Of a DNA stretch of 64,000 bases, positions 26,071 through 35,004 are shown piece after piece. Origin of the DNA: CAZRIZ01 sp050950465 (GTDB lineage Bacteria > Patescibacteriota > Saccharimonadia > Saccharimonadales > Saccharimonadaceae); NCBI GenBank assembly GCA_050950465.1, contig JBMNHQ010000001.1:62001-126000 (forward strand), in the 5' to 3' direction. The position numbers were made by a program, and so were the translations under genes. Each line of letters begins with the position of its first letter. Position 1 is the stretch's first letter. The notes beneath the pieces are model-generated. The model was not told the DNA's origin and ran no database searches. It worked only from the letters and a program-made list of their open reading frames with translations.

Positions 26071-26096
26071 AAACCTCCGACCATAATCGGAGGTTT
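26071..26096. terminator. Bidirectional-type terminator after the large surface-protein gene
   Basis: AAACCTCCGA (26071-26080) and TCGGAGGTTT (26087-26096) form a 10-bp stem with a 6-nt loop. On the minus strand it follows the surface-protein stop by 24 nt and is followed by a short T-run. Confidence 0.85.
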
Positions 26097-26119
26097 GATG
26101 TTTTTGTTTGAGTTTTAAT

Positions 26120-29100
26120 TTAAGCGATTTGCTTAGCTAATTTTCGTCCTCGAACACCTAGGGCAATCAAGAGTAGTGCAAACAGTGCGATGAACGGACT
26201 CATAGCTGAGCCAGCACCAGTCTTTGGAACTACTAAATCGCCTTTGCCTGGCTCCAACCAGCAGTTAGTAACAACAAAGCCTTCGGTCAAGGAGCCAGTA
26301 ATTCTACTTTCGTAATTTTCTAGTTTTTCCTCTTCAATAGTGTATGTGTAAGGTGTGCCATCAATGTCGGTCATCTCAACCTTCCAAGTATGGAACCACT
26401 TGCCGTTTTGGAGGACTTGTGAAGCTATCACTTCGCCATCTCGCAACAGATTGATGATAGCATCTGGATGAGTTGCAAATGGGTCCTCCCAAACTTTCTT
26501 TACCATAATATCCTTGGTTGGAATATTGTAGGTGTTAAGGATAAAGACACCTTCTTCCGATTCAAACACTTCTGAGGTAAAGTTATCAACGGCGACTTCC
26601 TCAACAGTATAAACATATTTATTACCTTCAGCATCGGTTTCGTCAACCGTCCATTTACCGCTCCAGCTATTGTCTTCTGATAATACAAGTGTGTCTTCGC
26701 CAGCGTTAACACCATCGCGTAGTAAGTTAACTTCGATTGATTCTGGTCGAACTTTTTCACCACCCTCCCATAGTTTTTCAACGGGGATATTAATCTTTGG
26801 CGAGGTATATTTGTTCGTCACCGTTAATTTAATCTCTGAAACTTTACCCCATGGAGCTAGTGGATCGACTTCTTCAACGGTATACTCATAGGCTACGCCG
26901 TCTTTATCATTAATATCTAAGTCTTTCCAAGTATGACTTATTTCACTATTACCATCAGCAGTCTCAAGAATTACTGGAGCGCCATAATTAACACCATTTT
27001 GCTTTAATTGGAAGGTTACGTCTGGCTTGGTTAGTACCGAACCACCAATCCAAACCTTAGTTGCAGTTACATCAGCTTTTGGTGATTCATAAGTGTTAGT
27101 CACCGTTCGACCATCCTCAGAAATAGTTTTGACGTAATTAGTTGGAACATTGGCTTCATCGACAGTATATTTATAAACTTTACCATTTGAATCAGTCTTG
27201 TCTAGGCCAGTCCAAGTATGCGAAGTTGTACCATGAGACAACGTCACTGCGTCTTGGACGGTTCCGTCTCTGAGCAATTGTAGTCGAACATCAGGTCGAG
27301 GTGTTGGACCGTTGACCCAAACTTTCGTACCAGTAATCTCAATCTTTGGTGATTCGTAGGTATTGGTAATCACAAAGCCATCGACTCCCTTGATGTAATT
27401 TTCTGGAACATTGATTTCGTCAACTGTGTAAGTATAGACTTTACCATTTGAATCGGTCTTGTCTAATTCGGTCCAGGTATGTGAAGTTTCTCCATCAGCC
27501 AAAGTTACCGAATCGCCAAAGGCCGCACCATCTCGATAGAGCTGAAGCTCAACATCTGGACGAGGTATTGGACCATTGACCCAAACTTTCTTGCCAGTAA
27601 CCTCAATCTTGGGTGATTTATAAGTATTAGTTACCGTCAAACCATCTTCAGAAATGGTCTTGGTGTAGTTAGTTGGGATATAAACCTCATCAACAGTGTA
27701 TTTATAAGCCTTACCATTTGAATCGGTTTTATCTAATTCAGTCCAAGTATGTGAAGTTTCTCCATCAACCAAAGTTACCGAATCGCCAAAGGCCGCACCA
27801 TCTCGATAAAGTTGAAGTTCAACATTAGGTCGAGGTGTTGGACCGTTAACCCAAGCTTTGGTACCCGTGATTTCAATCTTAGGTGATTGATAGGTATTAG
27901 TTACCGTTAGGCCATCTTCGGAGACAGTCTTGACATAATTGGTTGGAACATCGACTTCATCAACTGTATAAGCATAGGTCTTGCCATTTGAATCGGTCTT
28001 GTCTAATTCGGTCCAGGTATGTGAAGTTTCTCCATCAACCAAAGTTACCGAATCGCCAAAGGCCGCACCATCTCGATAAAGTTGAAGTTCAACATTAGGT
28101 CGAGGTGTTGGACCGTTAACCCAAGCTTTGGTACCCGTGATTTCAATCTTAGGTGACTTGTAAGTATTAGTGATTGTAAAGCCATTAACCGTTTTAATGT
28201 AATTTTCTGGAGCTTTAACTTCATCAACGCTATAGGTATAAATATTACCGTTGATATCAGTTGCGTCTAGGTCAGCCCAGGTGTATTCGGTCGTTCCGTT
28301 AGGCAAACTAACTGGGTCACCAAACGCGCCATTGTTTTGATAAAGTTGAACCTGAATAGTAGGACGAGGTGTTGAACCACCAACCCATTTCTTAGTGACG
28401 GTAACCTCAGTTTTTGGAATTACATAAGTATTGATAATATCAAGTTCAGTATTACCGTAGCTGGTATTAAAGTTAGACAGGACGGTTACCTCTTTTACAC
28501 TGTAGGTATAAGTCCTACCGTCATCATCAGTAGCTGGCATATTAGGCCAAGTATACGTCAGAGTGCCAGGATCTAGGGTAACTGGCAAACCAACTTTGCT
28601 TGGCTCTGCCTCGGCGATAGTTTGGCGATAAAGTTGAAATTCAATCGCCACTGGAGCTGGGCCATTAACCCAAGTTTTGGTAGCAATAACTTCAACTAGC
28701 GATGCTCCGTATGTGTTAATCACAGTCAAGCCATCTTCAGATTTAGTCTTAGTGTAGTTATCTGGAGTCTTAACCTCATCAACACTATAGGTATAAACAT
28801 TACCGTTGATATCAGTTTTAGGAACATTTTCCCAAGTGTATGACAATTGTGGTGTTGCACCACCAGTTAGGGTTACTGGATCGAGGTGGGCAATGCCATC
28901 TCGATAGAGCTGCAGCTGAATATCTGGACGCTTACCATCATTGAAATATTGACCACCAACCCATTGTTTATACCCTGTAACATTAGTTGTCTCTGGGATG
29001 TATCGGTTAGTAACCGTAATAGCACCACTACCATTGACTATCATAATACCTTCACCATTATCAGAATATTCTGGGTCAGCATAACCGTCGATTTTGGTTT

Positions 29101-31579
29101 CAACAATTGTATATTTAATTGGCGAACCGTTGCGATTATATTGACGCAAGTTAGTAAAGGTGTGTTGCCATTCGTTGTTGGCATTAAGCTCAACTGTTTG
29201 ACCGGTCGATACGCTATCAGCATGTAGAGTAACAACCGCCTTGGTGCCTGGTACACCAACCCATTTTTTATCAACAGTGACAGAGCCCGTCTTAACGGTG
29301 TTGGTGGCTGAAATAATTTGGTCAGCTCCACCTAAAGCCAAAGCAAAGCTAGTTTTATTAAACGAAATTACATATTGATCCAAAGACATTGAATTGCCAT
29401 TAGCATCAGTCGCACTCACCTCACTGATTGTGTAATTACCAATCGGCATTGGATGGTAAAGAGTAATTTCTTGACCAGCTACAACAGTATGATGTTCCGT
29501 AGTTCCATTTGGTAATGTTAGTCTAAAGGTAAATTTACAACCTACGCAGTCATCACCACCTAGAGTCTTTTTAATTTTGACAAACACTGGGTCAATCTTT
29601 GGAACTGGGAAATCAGCCGTAGATTCGCCGTTGTAAGTAATGGTTGCATTAGCGTTAGCTGGATAGAGACCATCGTTGTCGTGAGGAGCCGTTAAGATAT
29701 CCTCATCCAATCGAACTCGGTAAACCAGTTCAGCCACATATTTACCAATAGTATCATTCCAAGTGAAGGTTGGCTCCCATTTAACAGTTTTACCAGCGTT
29801 GATAATAGAAGGGTTAACAGTAGAGCAACCGCCAGTGCATGAAATAATCTGGGTAGCCACCACACCAGGTGCCATGTTATCAATTATCGTTGCAGATTGA
29901 ATAAAGTTATTAATTTTGCCAGCAATCTCATTAAAGATTTCTGTCAATTCGTCTGGCTCAGCTGTATAAGCCTTGCCTGGGCTAGCCATAGCATTTAAAA
30001 CTGGGCCACCTTCTTCACCGGCGCTCAAAGCGATAGTGTAAAGATTACTACTGGGATAACTAGTCTTAAAGAAGCCAGCCTCTGCGATGGCGTGATTGCC
30101 GCAGTTATACCACTTATCATTAGATGTTCCGCTCGGATTATCGTATCGTTGATACATAGAGTTGCCAGCGCCGACCCGATCATTATTAAATTGATTCTCA
30201 GGGACCGTTGTTGGCGTCTGCCACCCATAGTTCGGATAAGCAATCAAGTTGGCTGTGTTCATTTTCCACGGGCTGTTAACGCCATAACAGAAAGTTGGTC
30301 GACCATCGGATAGCAAAACGATGTTTTTAAGATTGGCTGTTGATGTAGCTATAAGTTCACGAGCCTTACGCATACCAGCTTGAGTATGAGTTCCGCCGTC
30401 AGCAATCAAACTATTAACAGCATTGCTAGCTGTCGTACTATTGGTCGTGAAATGAGAATTGACTGTTACGTCACTAGAGGTGTTATACGGTGAGCCCGCA
30501 AAAGACACTACCGCTACACGATTTCTCGTATTACCAGCTGGCAACAACTTGTTAATCAAACTATTGGCAGCAACTTTAGCATTTTTCATCCTATTATAAT
30601 TGGCCATACTGCCCGAACGATCGATTACTAAAATCGTGTCTGAAGTGGTCTGAGTTTGACCACTTTCAATTCTGAGTTTAACATCCCATTCGTTGACCAT
30701 GCCATTAAACGGAGTGGCAGTCTTATTTAATTCAATTGGGTCAACAATTGGGCCTGGGTTGGTATAGGTATTAATTAAATCAAAAGTGTACGTCTTGGTG
30801 TCTTGATTATAACTTGAGCTAAAAGTAACCTCATAACCAGCTCCTGGATCTGATTCTTCGAAAGAATATATATAAATCCGACCAGCATTGTCAGTAAATA
30901 ATAAATTGGTAAAGCCCTTAGTTGGATTGGCGGTAGAAAGAATGAAAGGATTATCATCTCGATCGACTATTTGACGAGCTTCGTTCCCGATTTGTCGATA
31001 CAACGTAATACTGACAGGTGTCTTCGGACCACCATCCCAAGTTTTATTAACATTGACCGTAACTTTTGGGATTTCTATATTCATATACCCACCAACATCA
31101 TGACCCCCACCAATACCCTTCACGAAGAAAGAGAAACGAGTGGTTTGTGGATTAGATGTAAAGACTGAAAGCGGAAAACGCACAACCGTCCAATGCGCGT
31201 CTTTAATATTACCATTTAAGGTATCGGCCGGATTGGCGTAAGGTATACCATTAACATAAATTGTCTGATCAGCCTCATAACGATCAAGATTCTCACTACG
31301 TGTACCATCGATTTCCATGTACTGAATCTTATGCGTTGATTTGACCATCATAAAAACCTGCGAACCGCTGGTCCACAACATATATGGTCGAGTATGAACA
31401 TTAGTCGATTCACCCTCGAGTGTAACCATCAGAGGAATTGCGCTCTCCTCAATAGCATAACCTGGCGGAGTTACCCCTGGCGCGGCAGCTTGAACCAGCT
31501 GAGTATTCAGTGGTAAACCGACAACAATCGTCATTAGGATCATCAACCCTGATTTTAACTTTTGTATTAGGTGTTTCAT
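26120..31579 (-). CDS. Giant VWA/Cna-B repeat surface protein with sortase-type anchor
   Basis: About 1819 residues from the ATG at 31579 (GGAGAG upstream; the longer frame is not likely). Order: signal peptide (MILMTIVVGLPLNTQLVQAAAP), an N-terminal domain, one Cna-B unit, a VWA domain with the MIDAS motif DRSGSM (residues about 300-590), a SpaA-like domain, then about twelve Cna-B/SpaA units ending in (I/V)TNTY, and finally VVPKTGAGS, a hydrophobic helix and RGRKLAKQIA. The end is a sortase signal of LPxTG type with VPKTG. VWA plus Cna-B architecture matches tip adhesins of Gram-positive pili; isopeptide cross-links are expected in Cna-B units. No sortase is in the window. Confidence 0.9.
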   Translation of the reverse strand: MKHLIQKLKSGLMILMTIVVGLPLNTQLVQAAAPGVTPPGYAIEESAIPLMVTLEGESTNVHTRPYMLWTSGSQVFMMVKSTHKIQYMEIDGTRSENLDRYEADQTIYVNGIPYANPADTLNGNIKDAHWTVVRFPLSVFTSNPQTTRFSFFVKGIGGGHDVGGYMNIEIPKVTVNVNKTWDGGPKTPVSITLYRQIGNEARQIVDRDDNPFILSTANPTKGFTNLLFTDNAGRIYIYSFEESDPGAGYEVTFSSSYNQDTKTYTFDLINTYTNPGPIVDPIELNKTATPFNGMVNEWDVKLRIESGQTQTTSDTILVIDRSGSMANYNRMKNAKVAANSLINKLLPAGNTRNRVAVVSFAGSPYNTSSDVTVNSHFTTNSTTASNAVNSLIADGGTHTQAGMRKARELIATSTANLKNIVLLSDGRPTFCYGVNSPWKMNTANLIAYPNYGWQTPTTVPENQFNNDRVGAGNSMYQRYDNPSGTSNDKWYNCGNHAIAEAGFFKTSYPSSNLYTIALSAGEEGGPVLNAMASPGKAYTAEPDELTEIFNEIAGKINNFIQSATIIDNMAPGVVATQIISCTGGCSTVNPSIINAGKTVKWEPTFTWNDTIGKYVAELVYRVRLDEDILTAPHDNDGLYPANANATITYNGESTADFPVPKIDPVFVKIKKTLGGDDCVGCKFTFRLTLPNGTTEHHTVVAGQEITLYHPMPIGNYTISEVSATDANGNSMSLDQYVISFNKTSFALALGGADQIISATNTVKTGSVTVDKKWVGVPGTKAVVTLHADSVSTGQTVELNANNEWQHTFTNLRQYNRNGSPIKYTIVETKIDGYADPEYSDNGEGIMIVNGSGAITVTNRYIPETTNVTGYKQWVGGQYFNDGKRPDIQLQLYRDGIAHLDPVTLTGGATPQLSYTWENVPKTDINGNVYTYSVDEVKTPDNYTKTKSEDGLTVINTYGASLVEVIATKTWVNGPAPVAIEFQLYRQTIAEAEPSKVGLPVTLDPGTLTYTWPNMPATDDDGRTYTYSVKEVTVLSNFNTSYGNTELDIINTYVIPKTEVTVTKKWVGGSTPRPTIQVQLYQNNGAFGDPVSLPNGTTEYTWADLDATDINGNIYTYSVDEVKAPENYIKTVNGFTITNTYKSPKIEITGTKAWVNGPTPRPNVELQLYRDGAAFGDSVTLVDGETSHTWTELDKTDSNGKTYAYTVDEVDVPTNYVKTVSEDGLTVTNTYQSPKIEITGTKAWVNGPTPRPNVELQLYRDGAAFGDSVTLVDGETSHTWTELDKTDSNGKAYKYTVDEVYIPTNYTKTISEDGLTVTNTYKSPKIEVTGKKVWVNGPIPRPDVELQLYRDGAAFGDSVTLADGETSHTWTELDKTDSNGKVYTYTVDEINVPENYIKGVDGFVITNTYESPKIEITGTKVWVNGPTPRPDVRLQLLRDGTVQDAVTLSHGTTSHTWTGLDKTDSNGKVYKYTVDEANVPTNYVKTISEDGRTVTNTYESPKADVTATKVWIGGSVLTKPDVTFQLKQNGVNYGAPVILETADGNSEISHTWKDLDINDKDGVAYEYTVEEVDPLAPWGKVSEIKLTVTNKYTSPKINIPVEKLWEGGEKVRPESIEVNLLRDGVNAGEDTLVLSEDNSWSGKWTVDETDAEGNKYVYTVEEVAVDNFTSEVFESEEGVFILNTYNIPTKDIMVKKVWEDPFATHPDAIINLLRDGEVIASQVLQNGKWFHTWKVEMTDIDGTPYTYTIEEEKLENYESRITGSLTEGFVVTNCWLEPGKGDLVVPKTGAGSAMSPFIALFALLLIALGVRGRKLAKQIA
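27420..28160. repeat. Near-identical tandem Cna-B coding repeats (270-nt period)
   Basis: Inside the surface-protein gene. Sequence at 27740-27890 recurs almost unchanged at 28010-28160, and a third unit at about 27470-27620 is slightly diverged. The translated unit is SPKIEITGTKAWVNGPTPRP and following residues. Low divergence indicates recent duplication or gene conversion, so copy number is likely to vary. Confidence 0.85.
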
Positions 31580-31695
31580 GGACTTCTCTCCCTTGTGTCC
31601 TGACTGCCAAATCACGCCACAAAAAGGCGCAACCACCCTTCATCAAGAATTAAAATAAAATTATTCTAACCGCACCAACCGATGTAGTTGTGCCC

Positions 31696-31724
31696 AGAAT
31701 AGCACAAAATATTTTTCTTTGCAA
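31696..31724 (-). promoter_or_regulatory. Candidate promoter of the giant surface-protein gene
   Basis: Minus strand: TTGCAA (31719-31724), 17-nt spacer ending in TGC, TATTCT (31696-31701). It implies a 5' leader of about 110 nt. Confidence 0.55.
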
Positions 31725-31772
31725 TACTTTTTTCAAAAAGTCTAATTTATGTTATAGCATAAGCATTTTGAC

Positions 31773-31800
31773 TTGCCAGCCAAAAATTAATGTGTATAAT
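31773..31800 (+). promoter_or_regulatory. Promoter of the HD-domain gene
   Basis: TTGCCA (31773-31778), 16-nt spacer, TATAAT (31795-31800). Confidence 0.65.
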
Positions 31801-31865
31801 TAGGCATCCATTGTTTGCTCTAAATGATGGTGAAAAATCGTTCTTTAGAAAGGAGTTCAGGAAAA

Positions 31866-31907
31866 ATGAGTAGAAAGTGGCGCAGATCAAAAAGTATCCG
31901 ACCCTAA
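31866..31907 (+). CDS. Possible 13-codon leader ORF overlapping the HD gene start
   Basis: ATG at 31866 has AGGAG 10 nt upstream, the best ribosome site in the area. It encodes a very basic 13-residue peptide (MSRKWRRSKSIRP) and stops with TAA inside the HD gene in another frame. The GTG start of the HD gene at 31877 lies 21 nt from the same AGGAG. This may be a translated leader peptide coupled to the HD gene, or a frameshift. Confidence 0.35.
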   Translation: MSRKWRRSKSIRP

Positions 31908-32497
31908 AAGCCTTCAAGCTAATACCCAACTCAATCGTCCGCGCCTATCTACTCTGTATATATGCTCATCGCGGACAAAAGCGTAAAATTACTGGGGAAC
32001 CTGTTGCTAGTCACCCAATTGCCGTGTACAAAATCCTCAAACAATATACCAACGACCCAAATCTATTGGCCGCCGCTCTACTACACGACATAATCGAAGA
32101 TACTGATTTCACACATGAAGACGTCAGGTATCTGTTCAATTACGCAGTCGCTGACTTTGTTCAGGAAGTTACCGAAATTAAACAATCACCCAGTGGAGAA
32201 AACCTACCATGGCTGGAGCGTAAAAAAGAGCTACTCAGCCGTCTCGCTGCCAAGGGCACAGTTGGTGCTCTCGAGATTAAAGTAGCTGACCATATTCACA
32301 ACCGAGGGAGTGACGTAAAAAATGCTACTAAAGCATGTCTCAAAAAAGCTGATTTCAATTCGTCTATCATGCAACAGATATGGTATTCAGAAATGATACT
32401 AAACATCGCTCGTACTAAAGGCGCACACTCGGACCTAACTCAACAACTAAATCAAACTATTGACGCTTTCGAGCAAAAGTTTGCTCAAGCAGCTTAA
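31877..32497 (+). CDS. HD-domain phosphohydrolase, RelA/SpoT hydrolase-like
   Basis: A 206-residue stand-alone HD protein. YAHRGQKRKITGEPVASHPIAVYKIL near residue 25 matches the start of the ppGpp hydrolase domain of Rel/SpoT, AALLHDIIEDTDFTHEDV near 65 holds the HD pair and EDT, and IKVADHIHNRGS near 130 the ADxxxN motif. It could be a small alarmone hydrolase of the MESH type. No synthetase domain. The start is uncertain: the GTG is poorly spaced from AGGAG and an overlapping short ORF has the better position. Confidence 0.85.
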   Translation: MAQIKKYPTLKAFKLIPNSIVRAYLLCIYAHRGQKRKITGEPVASHPIAVYKILKQYTNDPNLLAAALLHDIIEDTDFTHEDVRYLFNYAVADFVQEVTEIKQSPSGENLPWLERKKELLSRLAAKGTVGALEIKVADHIHNRGSDVKNATKACLKKADFNSSIMQQIWYSEMILNIARTKGAHSDLTQQLNQTIDAFEQKFAQAA

Positions 32498-32498
32498 G

Positions 32499-32524
32499 CG
32501 CCTCCGACGTACGGGGGCGTTTTT
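32499..32524. terminator. Terminator between convergent HD gene and metK
   Basis: CGCCTCCG (32499-32506) pairs with CGGGGGCG (32512-32519), including one G-U pair, then TTTTT on the plus strand. It overlaps the metK stop codon region. Confidence 0.85.
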
Positions 32525-33488
32525 ATCGCTCCCAAGTGAATTCTTTATGGCCGAAATGACCATAGCGCGCGGTCGCTTCAAAAACCGGTTTTCGCAAATC
32601 TAACAGGTTAATAATTCCCTGAGGTGACAAATCGTACCCCTGAATTTCTTGCACTGCACCATCAACAATTACCGTCGCTTCGACTGGTTGATCATAGCCA
32701 ATCGCATAAGCTAGTCGCACTAGCACCTCGTTGGCTTGAAATTTTTGTAAATAATCCACCGCAATTTTGCGCGCCATATAGGCCGCCGAGCGGTCAACTT
32801 TTGTCGCATCCTTACCACTAAACGCGCCACCACCAACTGGAATTCGTGGACCATAATTGTCTACCACTAACTTACGGCCAGTTAGGCCAGTGTCGGCTTC
32901 AAAACCACCGATTTGCCAATCACCCGCTGGATTGATATGCAGCTCTTTGGTTTTATGACTTTGCAAATTCAACCACTGCTTAACCGCCACTTCTAAATCG
33001 GCTTTCGCGACTTTTTGCCAACTCGCCACCACGCTCTGAATTTCCTGACCGCGTATTGTCACTTGGGTCTTACCATCATACGGCCAGTTGTCATACAAAA
33101 ACTGATTTAGCTGGCGTGACAAAACCACTTCTAGTGGCAACATTTCTGGAGTTTCTTTTGTGGCATAGCCAATCATAATTCCTTGATCACCCGCCCCGCC
33201 AGTATTTACCCCACCAGCAATTTCTGGGCTTTGCTCCGCCAAGCGCGCTTCGATTTCCATTTCACCAGCGATTCGTCTTACAATCGGCTCAACTTCCACA
33301 TGAGCCCTACTCGTCACCTCGCCAATGATAAAAATCTTGCCGTGGCCACCCATTACCTCGACCGCCACTCGCGATTGCGGATCTTGGGTTAAATAGGCAT
33401 CTAAAATCGCATCACTAATCTGGTCGCACATCTTATCTGGATGCTTCGGTGATACACTTTCGGCCGTTCGTAATTGTTCGTCTTTCAT
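32523..33488 (-). CDS. metK: S-adenosylmethionine synthetase, short form
   Basis: A 321-residue enzyme making SAM from methionine and ATP. Motifs: HPDKMCDQISDA near residue 16, GAGDQGIMIGYATKETPEMLP near 95, INPAGDW, TGLTGRK near 205 and GGGAFSGKDATKVDRSAAYMAR near 225. Usual MetK length is 380-400; the missing parts are the loops of the middle domain (a short NWPYDGKTQVTI follows LSRQLNQFLYD) and the C-terminus. All catalytic motifs remain. GAAAGGAAAGG precedes the ATG. Expression is controlled by the SAM-I riboswitch upstream. Confidence 0.93.
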   Translation of the reverse strand: MKDEQLRTAESVSPKHPDKMCDQISDAILDAYLTQDPQSRVAVEVMGGHGKIFIIGEVTSRAHVEVEPIVRRIAGEMEIEARLAEQSPEIAGGVNTGGAGDQGIMIGYATKETPEMLPLEVVLSRQLNQFLYDNWPYDGKTQVTIRGQEIQSVVASWQKVAKADLEVAVKQWLNLQSHKTKELHINPAGDWQIGGFEADTGLTGRKLVVDNYGPRIPVGGGAFSGKDATKVDRSAAYMARKIAVDYLQKFQANEVLVRLAYAIGYDQPVEATVIVDGAVQEIQGYDLSPQGIINLLDLRKPVFEATARYGHFGHKEFTWER

Positions 33489-33519
33489 ACCTTTCCTTTC
33501 TGTCGTAACGCATCATTCC

Positions 33520-33543
33520 AAAACAAAACCGCCTCACAGGCGG
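33520..33543 (-). terminator. Riboswitch-controlled terminator before metK
   Basis: RNA CCGCCT-GTGA-GGCGG type hairpin (33543-33529) followed by TTTTGTTTT, 32 nt before the metK start and directly after the SAM-I aptamer. Confidence 0.85.
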
Positions 33544-33560
33544 TCGATTATTCTAAGAAT

Positions 33561-33660
33561 AAATATCTTCCCCGTGTGATTGGGCTGAAATTCGCACCTT
33601 GCTGAGAACAGCAGGTTGCGAGCAGTTCATAGAGTCAGTTCTCTCCCCGCTTCTAGATAC
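33561..33660 (-). promoter_or_regulatory. SAM-I family riboswitch
   Basis: Minus-strand RNA. P1 pairs TATCT (5') with AGATA (3'). It carries GCGGGGAGAGAACTGACTCT then ATGAA (SAM-I P2 core), CGCAACC, a TGCTG/CAGCA P3 hairpin, AAGGTGCGAATTTC (the conserved CAAGGTGCNAANTCC region) and a CCC/GGG P4. Genetic context is metK followed by a classic terminator, so SAM binding should switch metK off. Confidence 0.88.
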
Positions 33661-33667
33661 GTCAGAT

Positions 33668-33760
33668 TGTTAATACATCCATTATACTATCGTGTAATAC
33701 GTCACACACTCGGAAAAGAAAACAAGTTCTCTTTTCGCTCGCGTGCTAGTATTATATCAC
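33668..33760 (-). repeat. Promoter-leader element, copy B, upstream of the metK riboswitch
   Basis: Homologous to 24675-24760 (about 89 percent over 76 nt). It contains TATAAT at 33751-33756 read on the minus strand, the long AT-rich hairpin and the GTGT...ACAC block. Copy B also has a second TATAAT (minus strand, about 33681-33686) where copy A has TATGGC, so two start sites are possible for metK. Confidence 0.8.
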
Positions 33761-33820
33761 AAATGACTATACACCCCTCTTAGAGGGGTGTATAGATTTT
33801 GGTGTTTGTGGTTCTTGAGG

Positions 33821-34220
33821 TTAGGGTTGTTGTGGACGATTGTCGTAGAATTTACTTTCTCTTGAATCTGCCTTATCGTATTTATTAATTTCGCCGTCTA
33901 TCTGCATACTCACTCCGTCAAGATTGACAATAATGTCATGGTTGTCTCGGAATTCCCCAGTTCCATCATCGACTTGTTTGGAACTATGATTAGCCATAAC
34001 TATAGCGTCTTTACCTTCGTTATTGATAAAAGTACCACCAGTGATATTAACTATTGCTGGACTGGCGTAGCCACTTGTAATGTTAGCGCTGGTAGGTTTA
34101 CTAACGACGATAGTACCAATATAGTTACCAGCACCATTTGTGTTAAGTTTGGTGTCAAGAGAGTTGATATAGGGTTTTTCGGGGTCGAAATCTTCGGTAT
34201 ATTTAAAGGTACCACCAGCC
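33821..34220 (-). pseudogene. C-terminal remnant of a secreted beta-helix-like surface protein
   Basis: Translation of the minus strand gives an open frame from about 34220 to a TAA at 33821-33823: GGTFKYTEDFDPEKPYIN, then VVSKPTSANITSGY, PAIVNITGGTFINNEGKDAI and a polar tail ending RPQQP. The ITGGTFxNN pattern is typical of pectin-lyase-like surface proteins. It has no start codon or ribosome site and begins exactly where the McrB-type fragment ends, one base out of frame. I read it as the stump of a larger gene joined by a deletion. Confidence 0.65.
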
Positions 34221-34943
34221 TTTTTGATTGTTCATGTAAGTACTAACAAAATGAATGACATCAATAGCCATTGTGTTTAAGTTGGGGTCATCGTAGTAAT
34301 CCTTAACTAAACTCGTCTTTAGCAGACCCCTTAGTTCATTGTCGACGCGTAGATGCTTAGATAATTCGTCATAGAGACCAAAGGCACCTTTAACGCTTTC
34401 TATAGATCCCGCCCTCGGAGTATAACTACTGCCGACCTCATGGGCAAATTTTTTGATCTCGGAATACTTGTAGATATAATATTTATCAGGAAATCTCAGC
34501 CATAAATATGTTGATATTGCATTGGTATTCTGAAAATGATTGCTCCATTTTTCGGCACCATAAGTCAGCCGCAGCCTTTCGGATTCGTCCATAAAGTATT
34601 GGATCCGCTCAGCCAACCCCCGATCCTCATCATATAGCACCTTAAACATCTGCCGCACCGCCTCTTGGTCAACATTACAGAATTCTTCAATCATGGCTTT
34701 GGGAAAATTGTTTCGCGAAGCTAGCAGGTTGTCAGTTCTTCTTGTTGCCTCCTTAAACATCGCACCAAAATCTTTAGCATCCACATTCCAATGCTTTTGA
34801 AAATGTTGAACCGCTCGCCACTTATAACCTTCTCCGCCTTTGAAAATCTCAACAAATCGCTCTTTATAAACCGCTATTATTTCATCAAGTTTTTTGTAGT
34901 CTATCACTGCTCCCTCTCTATAAATTCTGCTTAATTTATGCAT
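34203..34943 (-). pseudogene. Truncated McrB-type gene: N-terminal domain only
   Basis: 246 residues, helical, similar in style to the N-terminal domain of McrB-like restriction ATPases (WSNHFQNTNAISTYLWLRFPDKYYIYKYSEIKKF), which precedes an AAA+ GTPase domain in complete proteins. The AAA+ part is missing: the frame stops at a TAA inside the junction with the surface-protein remnant. Starts at ATG 34943 (TATAAT 5 nt upstream) or GTG 34907 (GAGGGAG upstream). The family assignment is moderate; that the gene is cut short is better supported. Confidence 0.55.
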
Positions 34944-34992
34944 TAATTATTATATAACAACTTGCTATAATTATCTGACGAACGAAATACCT

Positions 34993-34998
34993 TATAAT
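34993..34998 (+). promoter_or_regulatory. -10 box of the HAD-like gene at 35005
   Basis: TATAAT ends 6 nt before the ATG, giving a leaderless transcript. No ribosome site is present, which agrees with this. Confidence 0.6.
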
Positions 34999-35004
34999 AA
35001 CAAC

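Noticed and set aside
27420..28160. CRISPR-like direct repeats
   Set aside because: The period is 270 nt and the whole region is coding; these are Cna-B units.
31449..31646. Small ORF and N-terminal extension before the giant surface protein
   Set aside because: The signal peptide begins at the ATG at 31579 with GGAGAG upstream; sequence before it is leader RNA.
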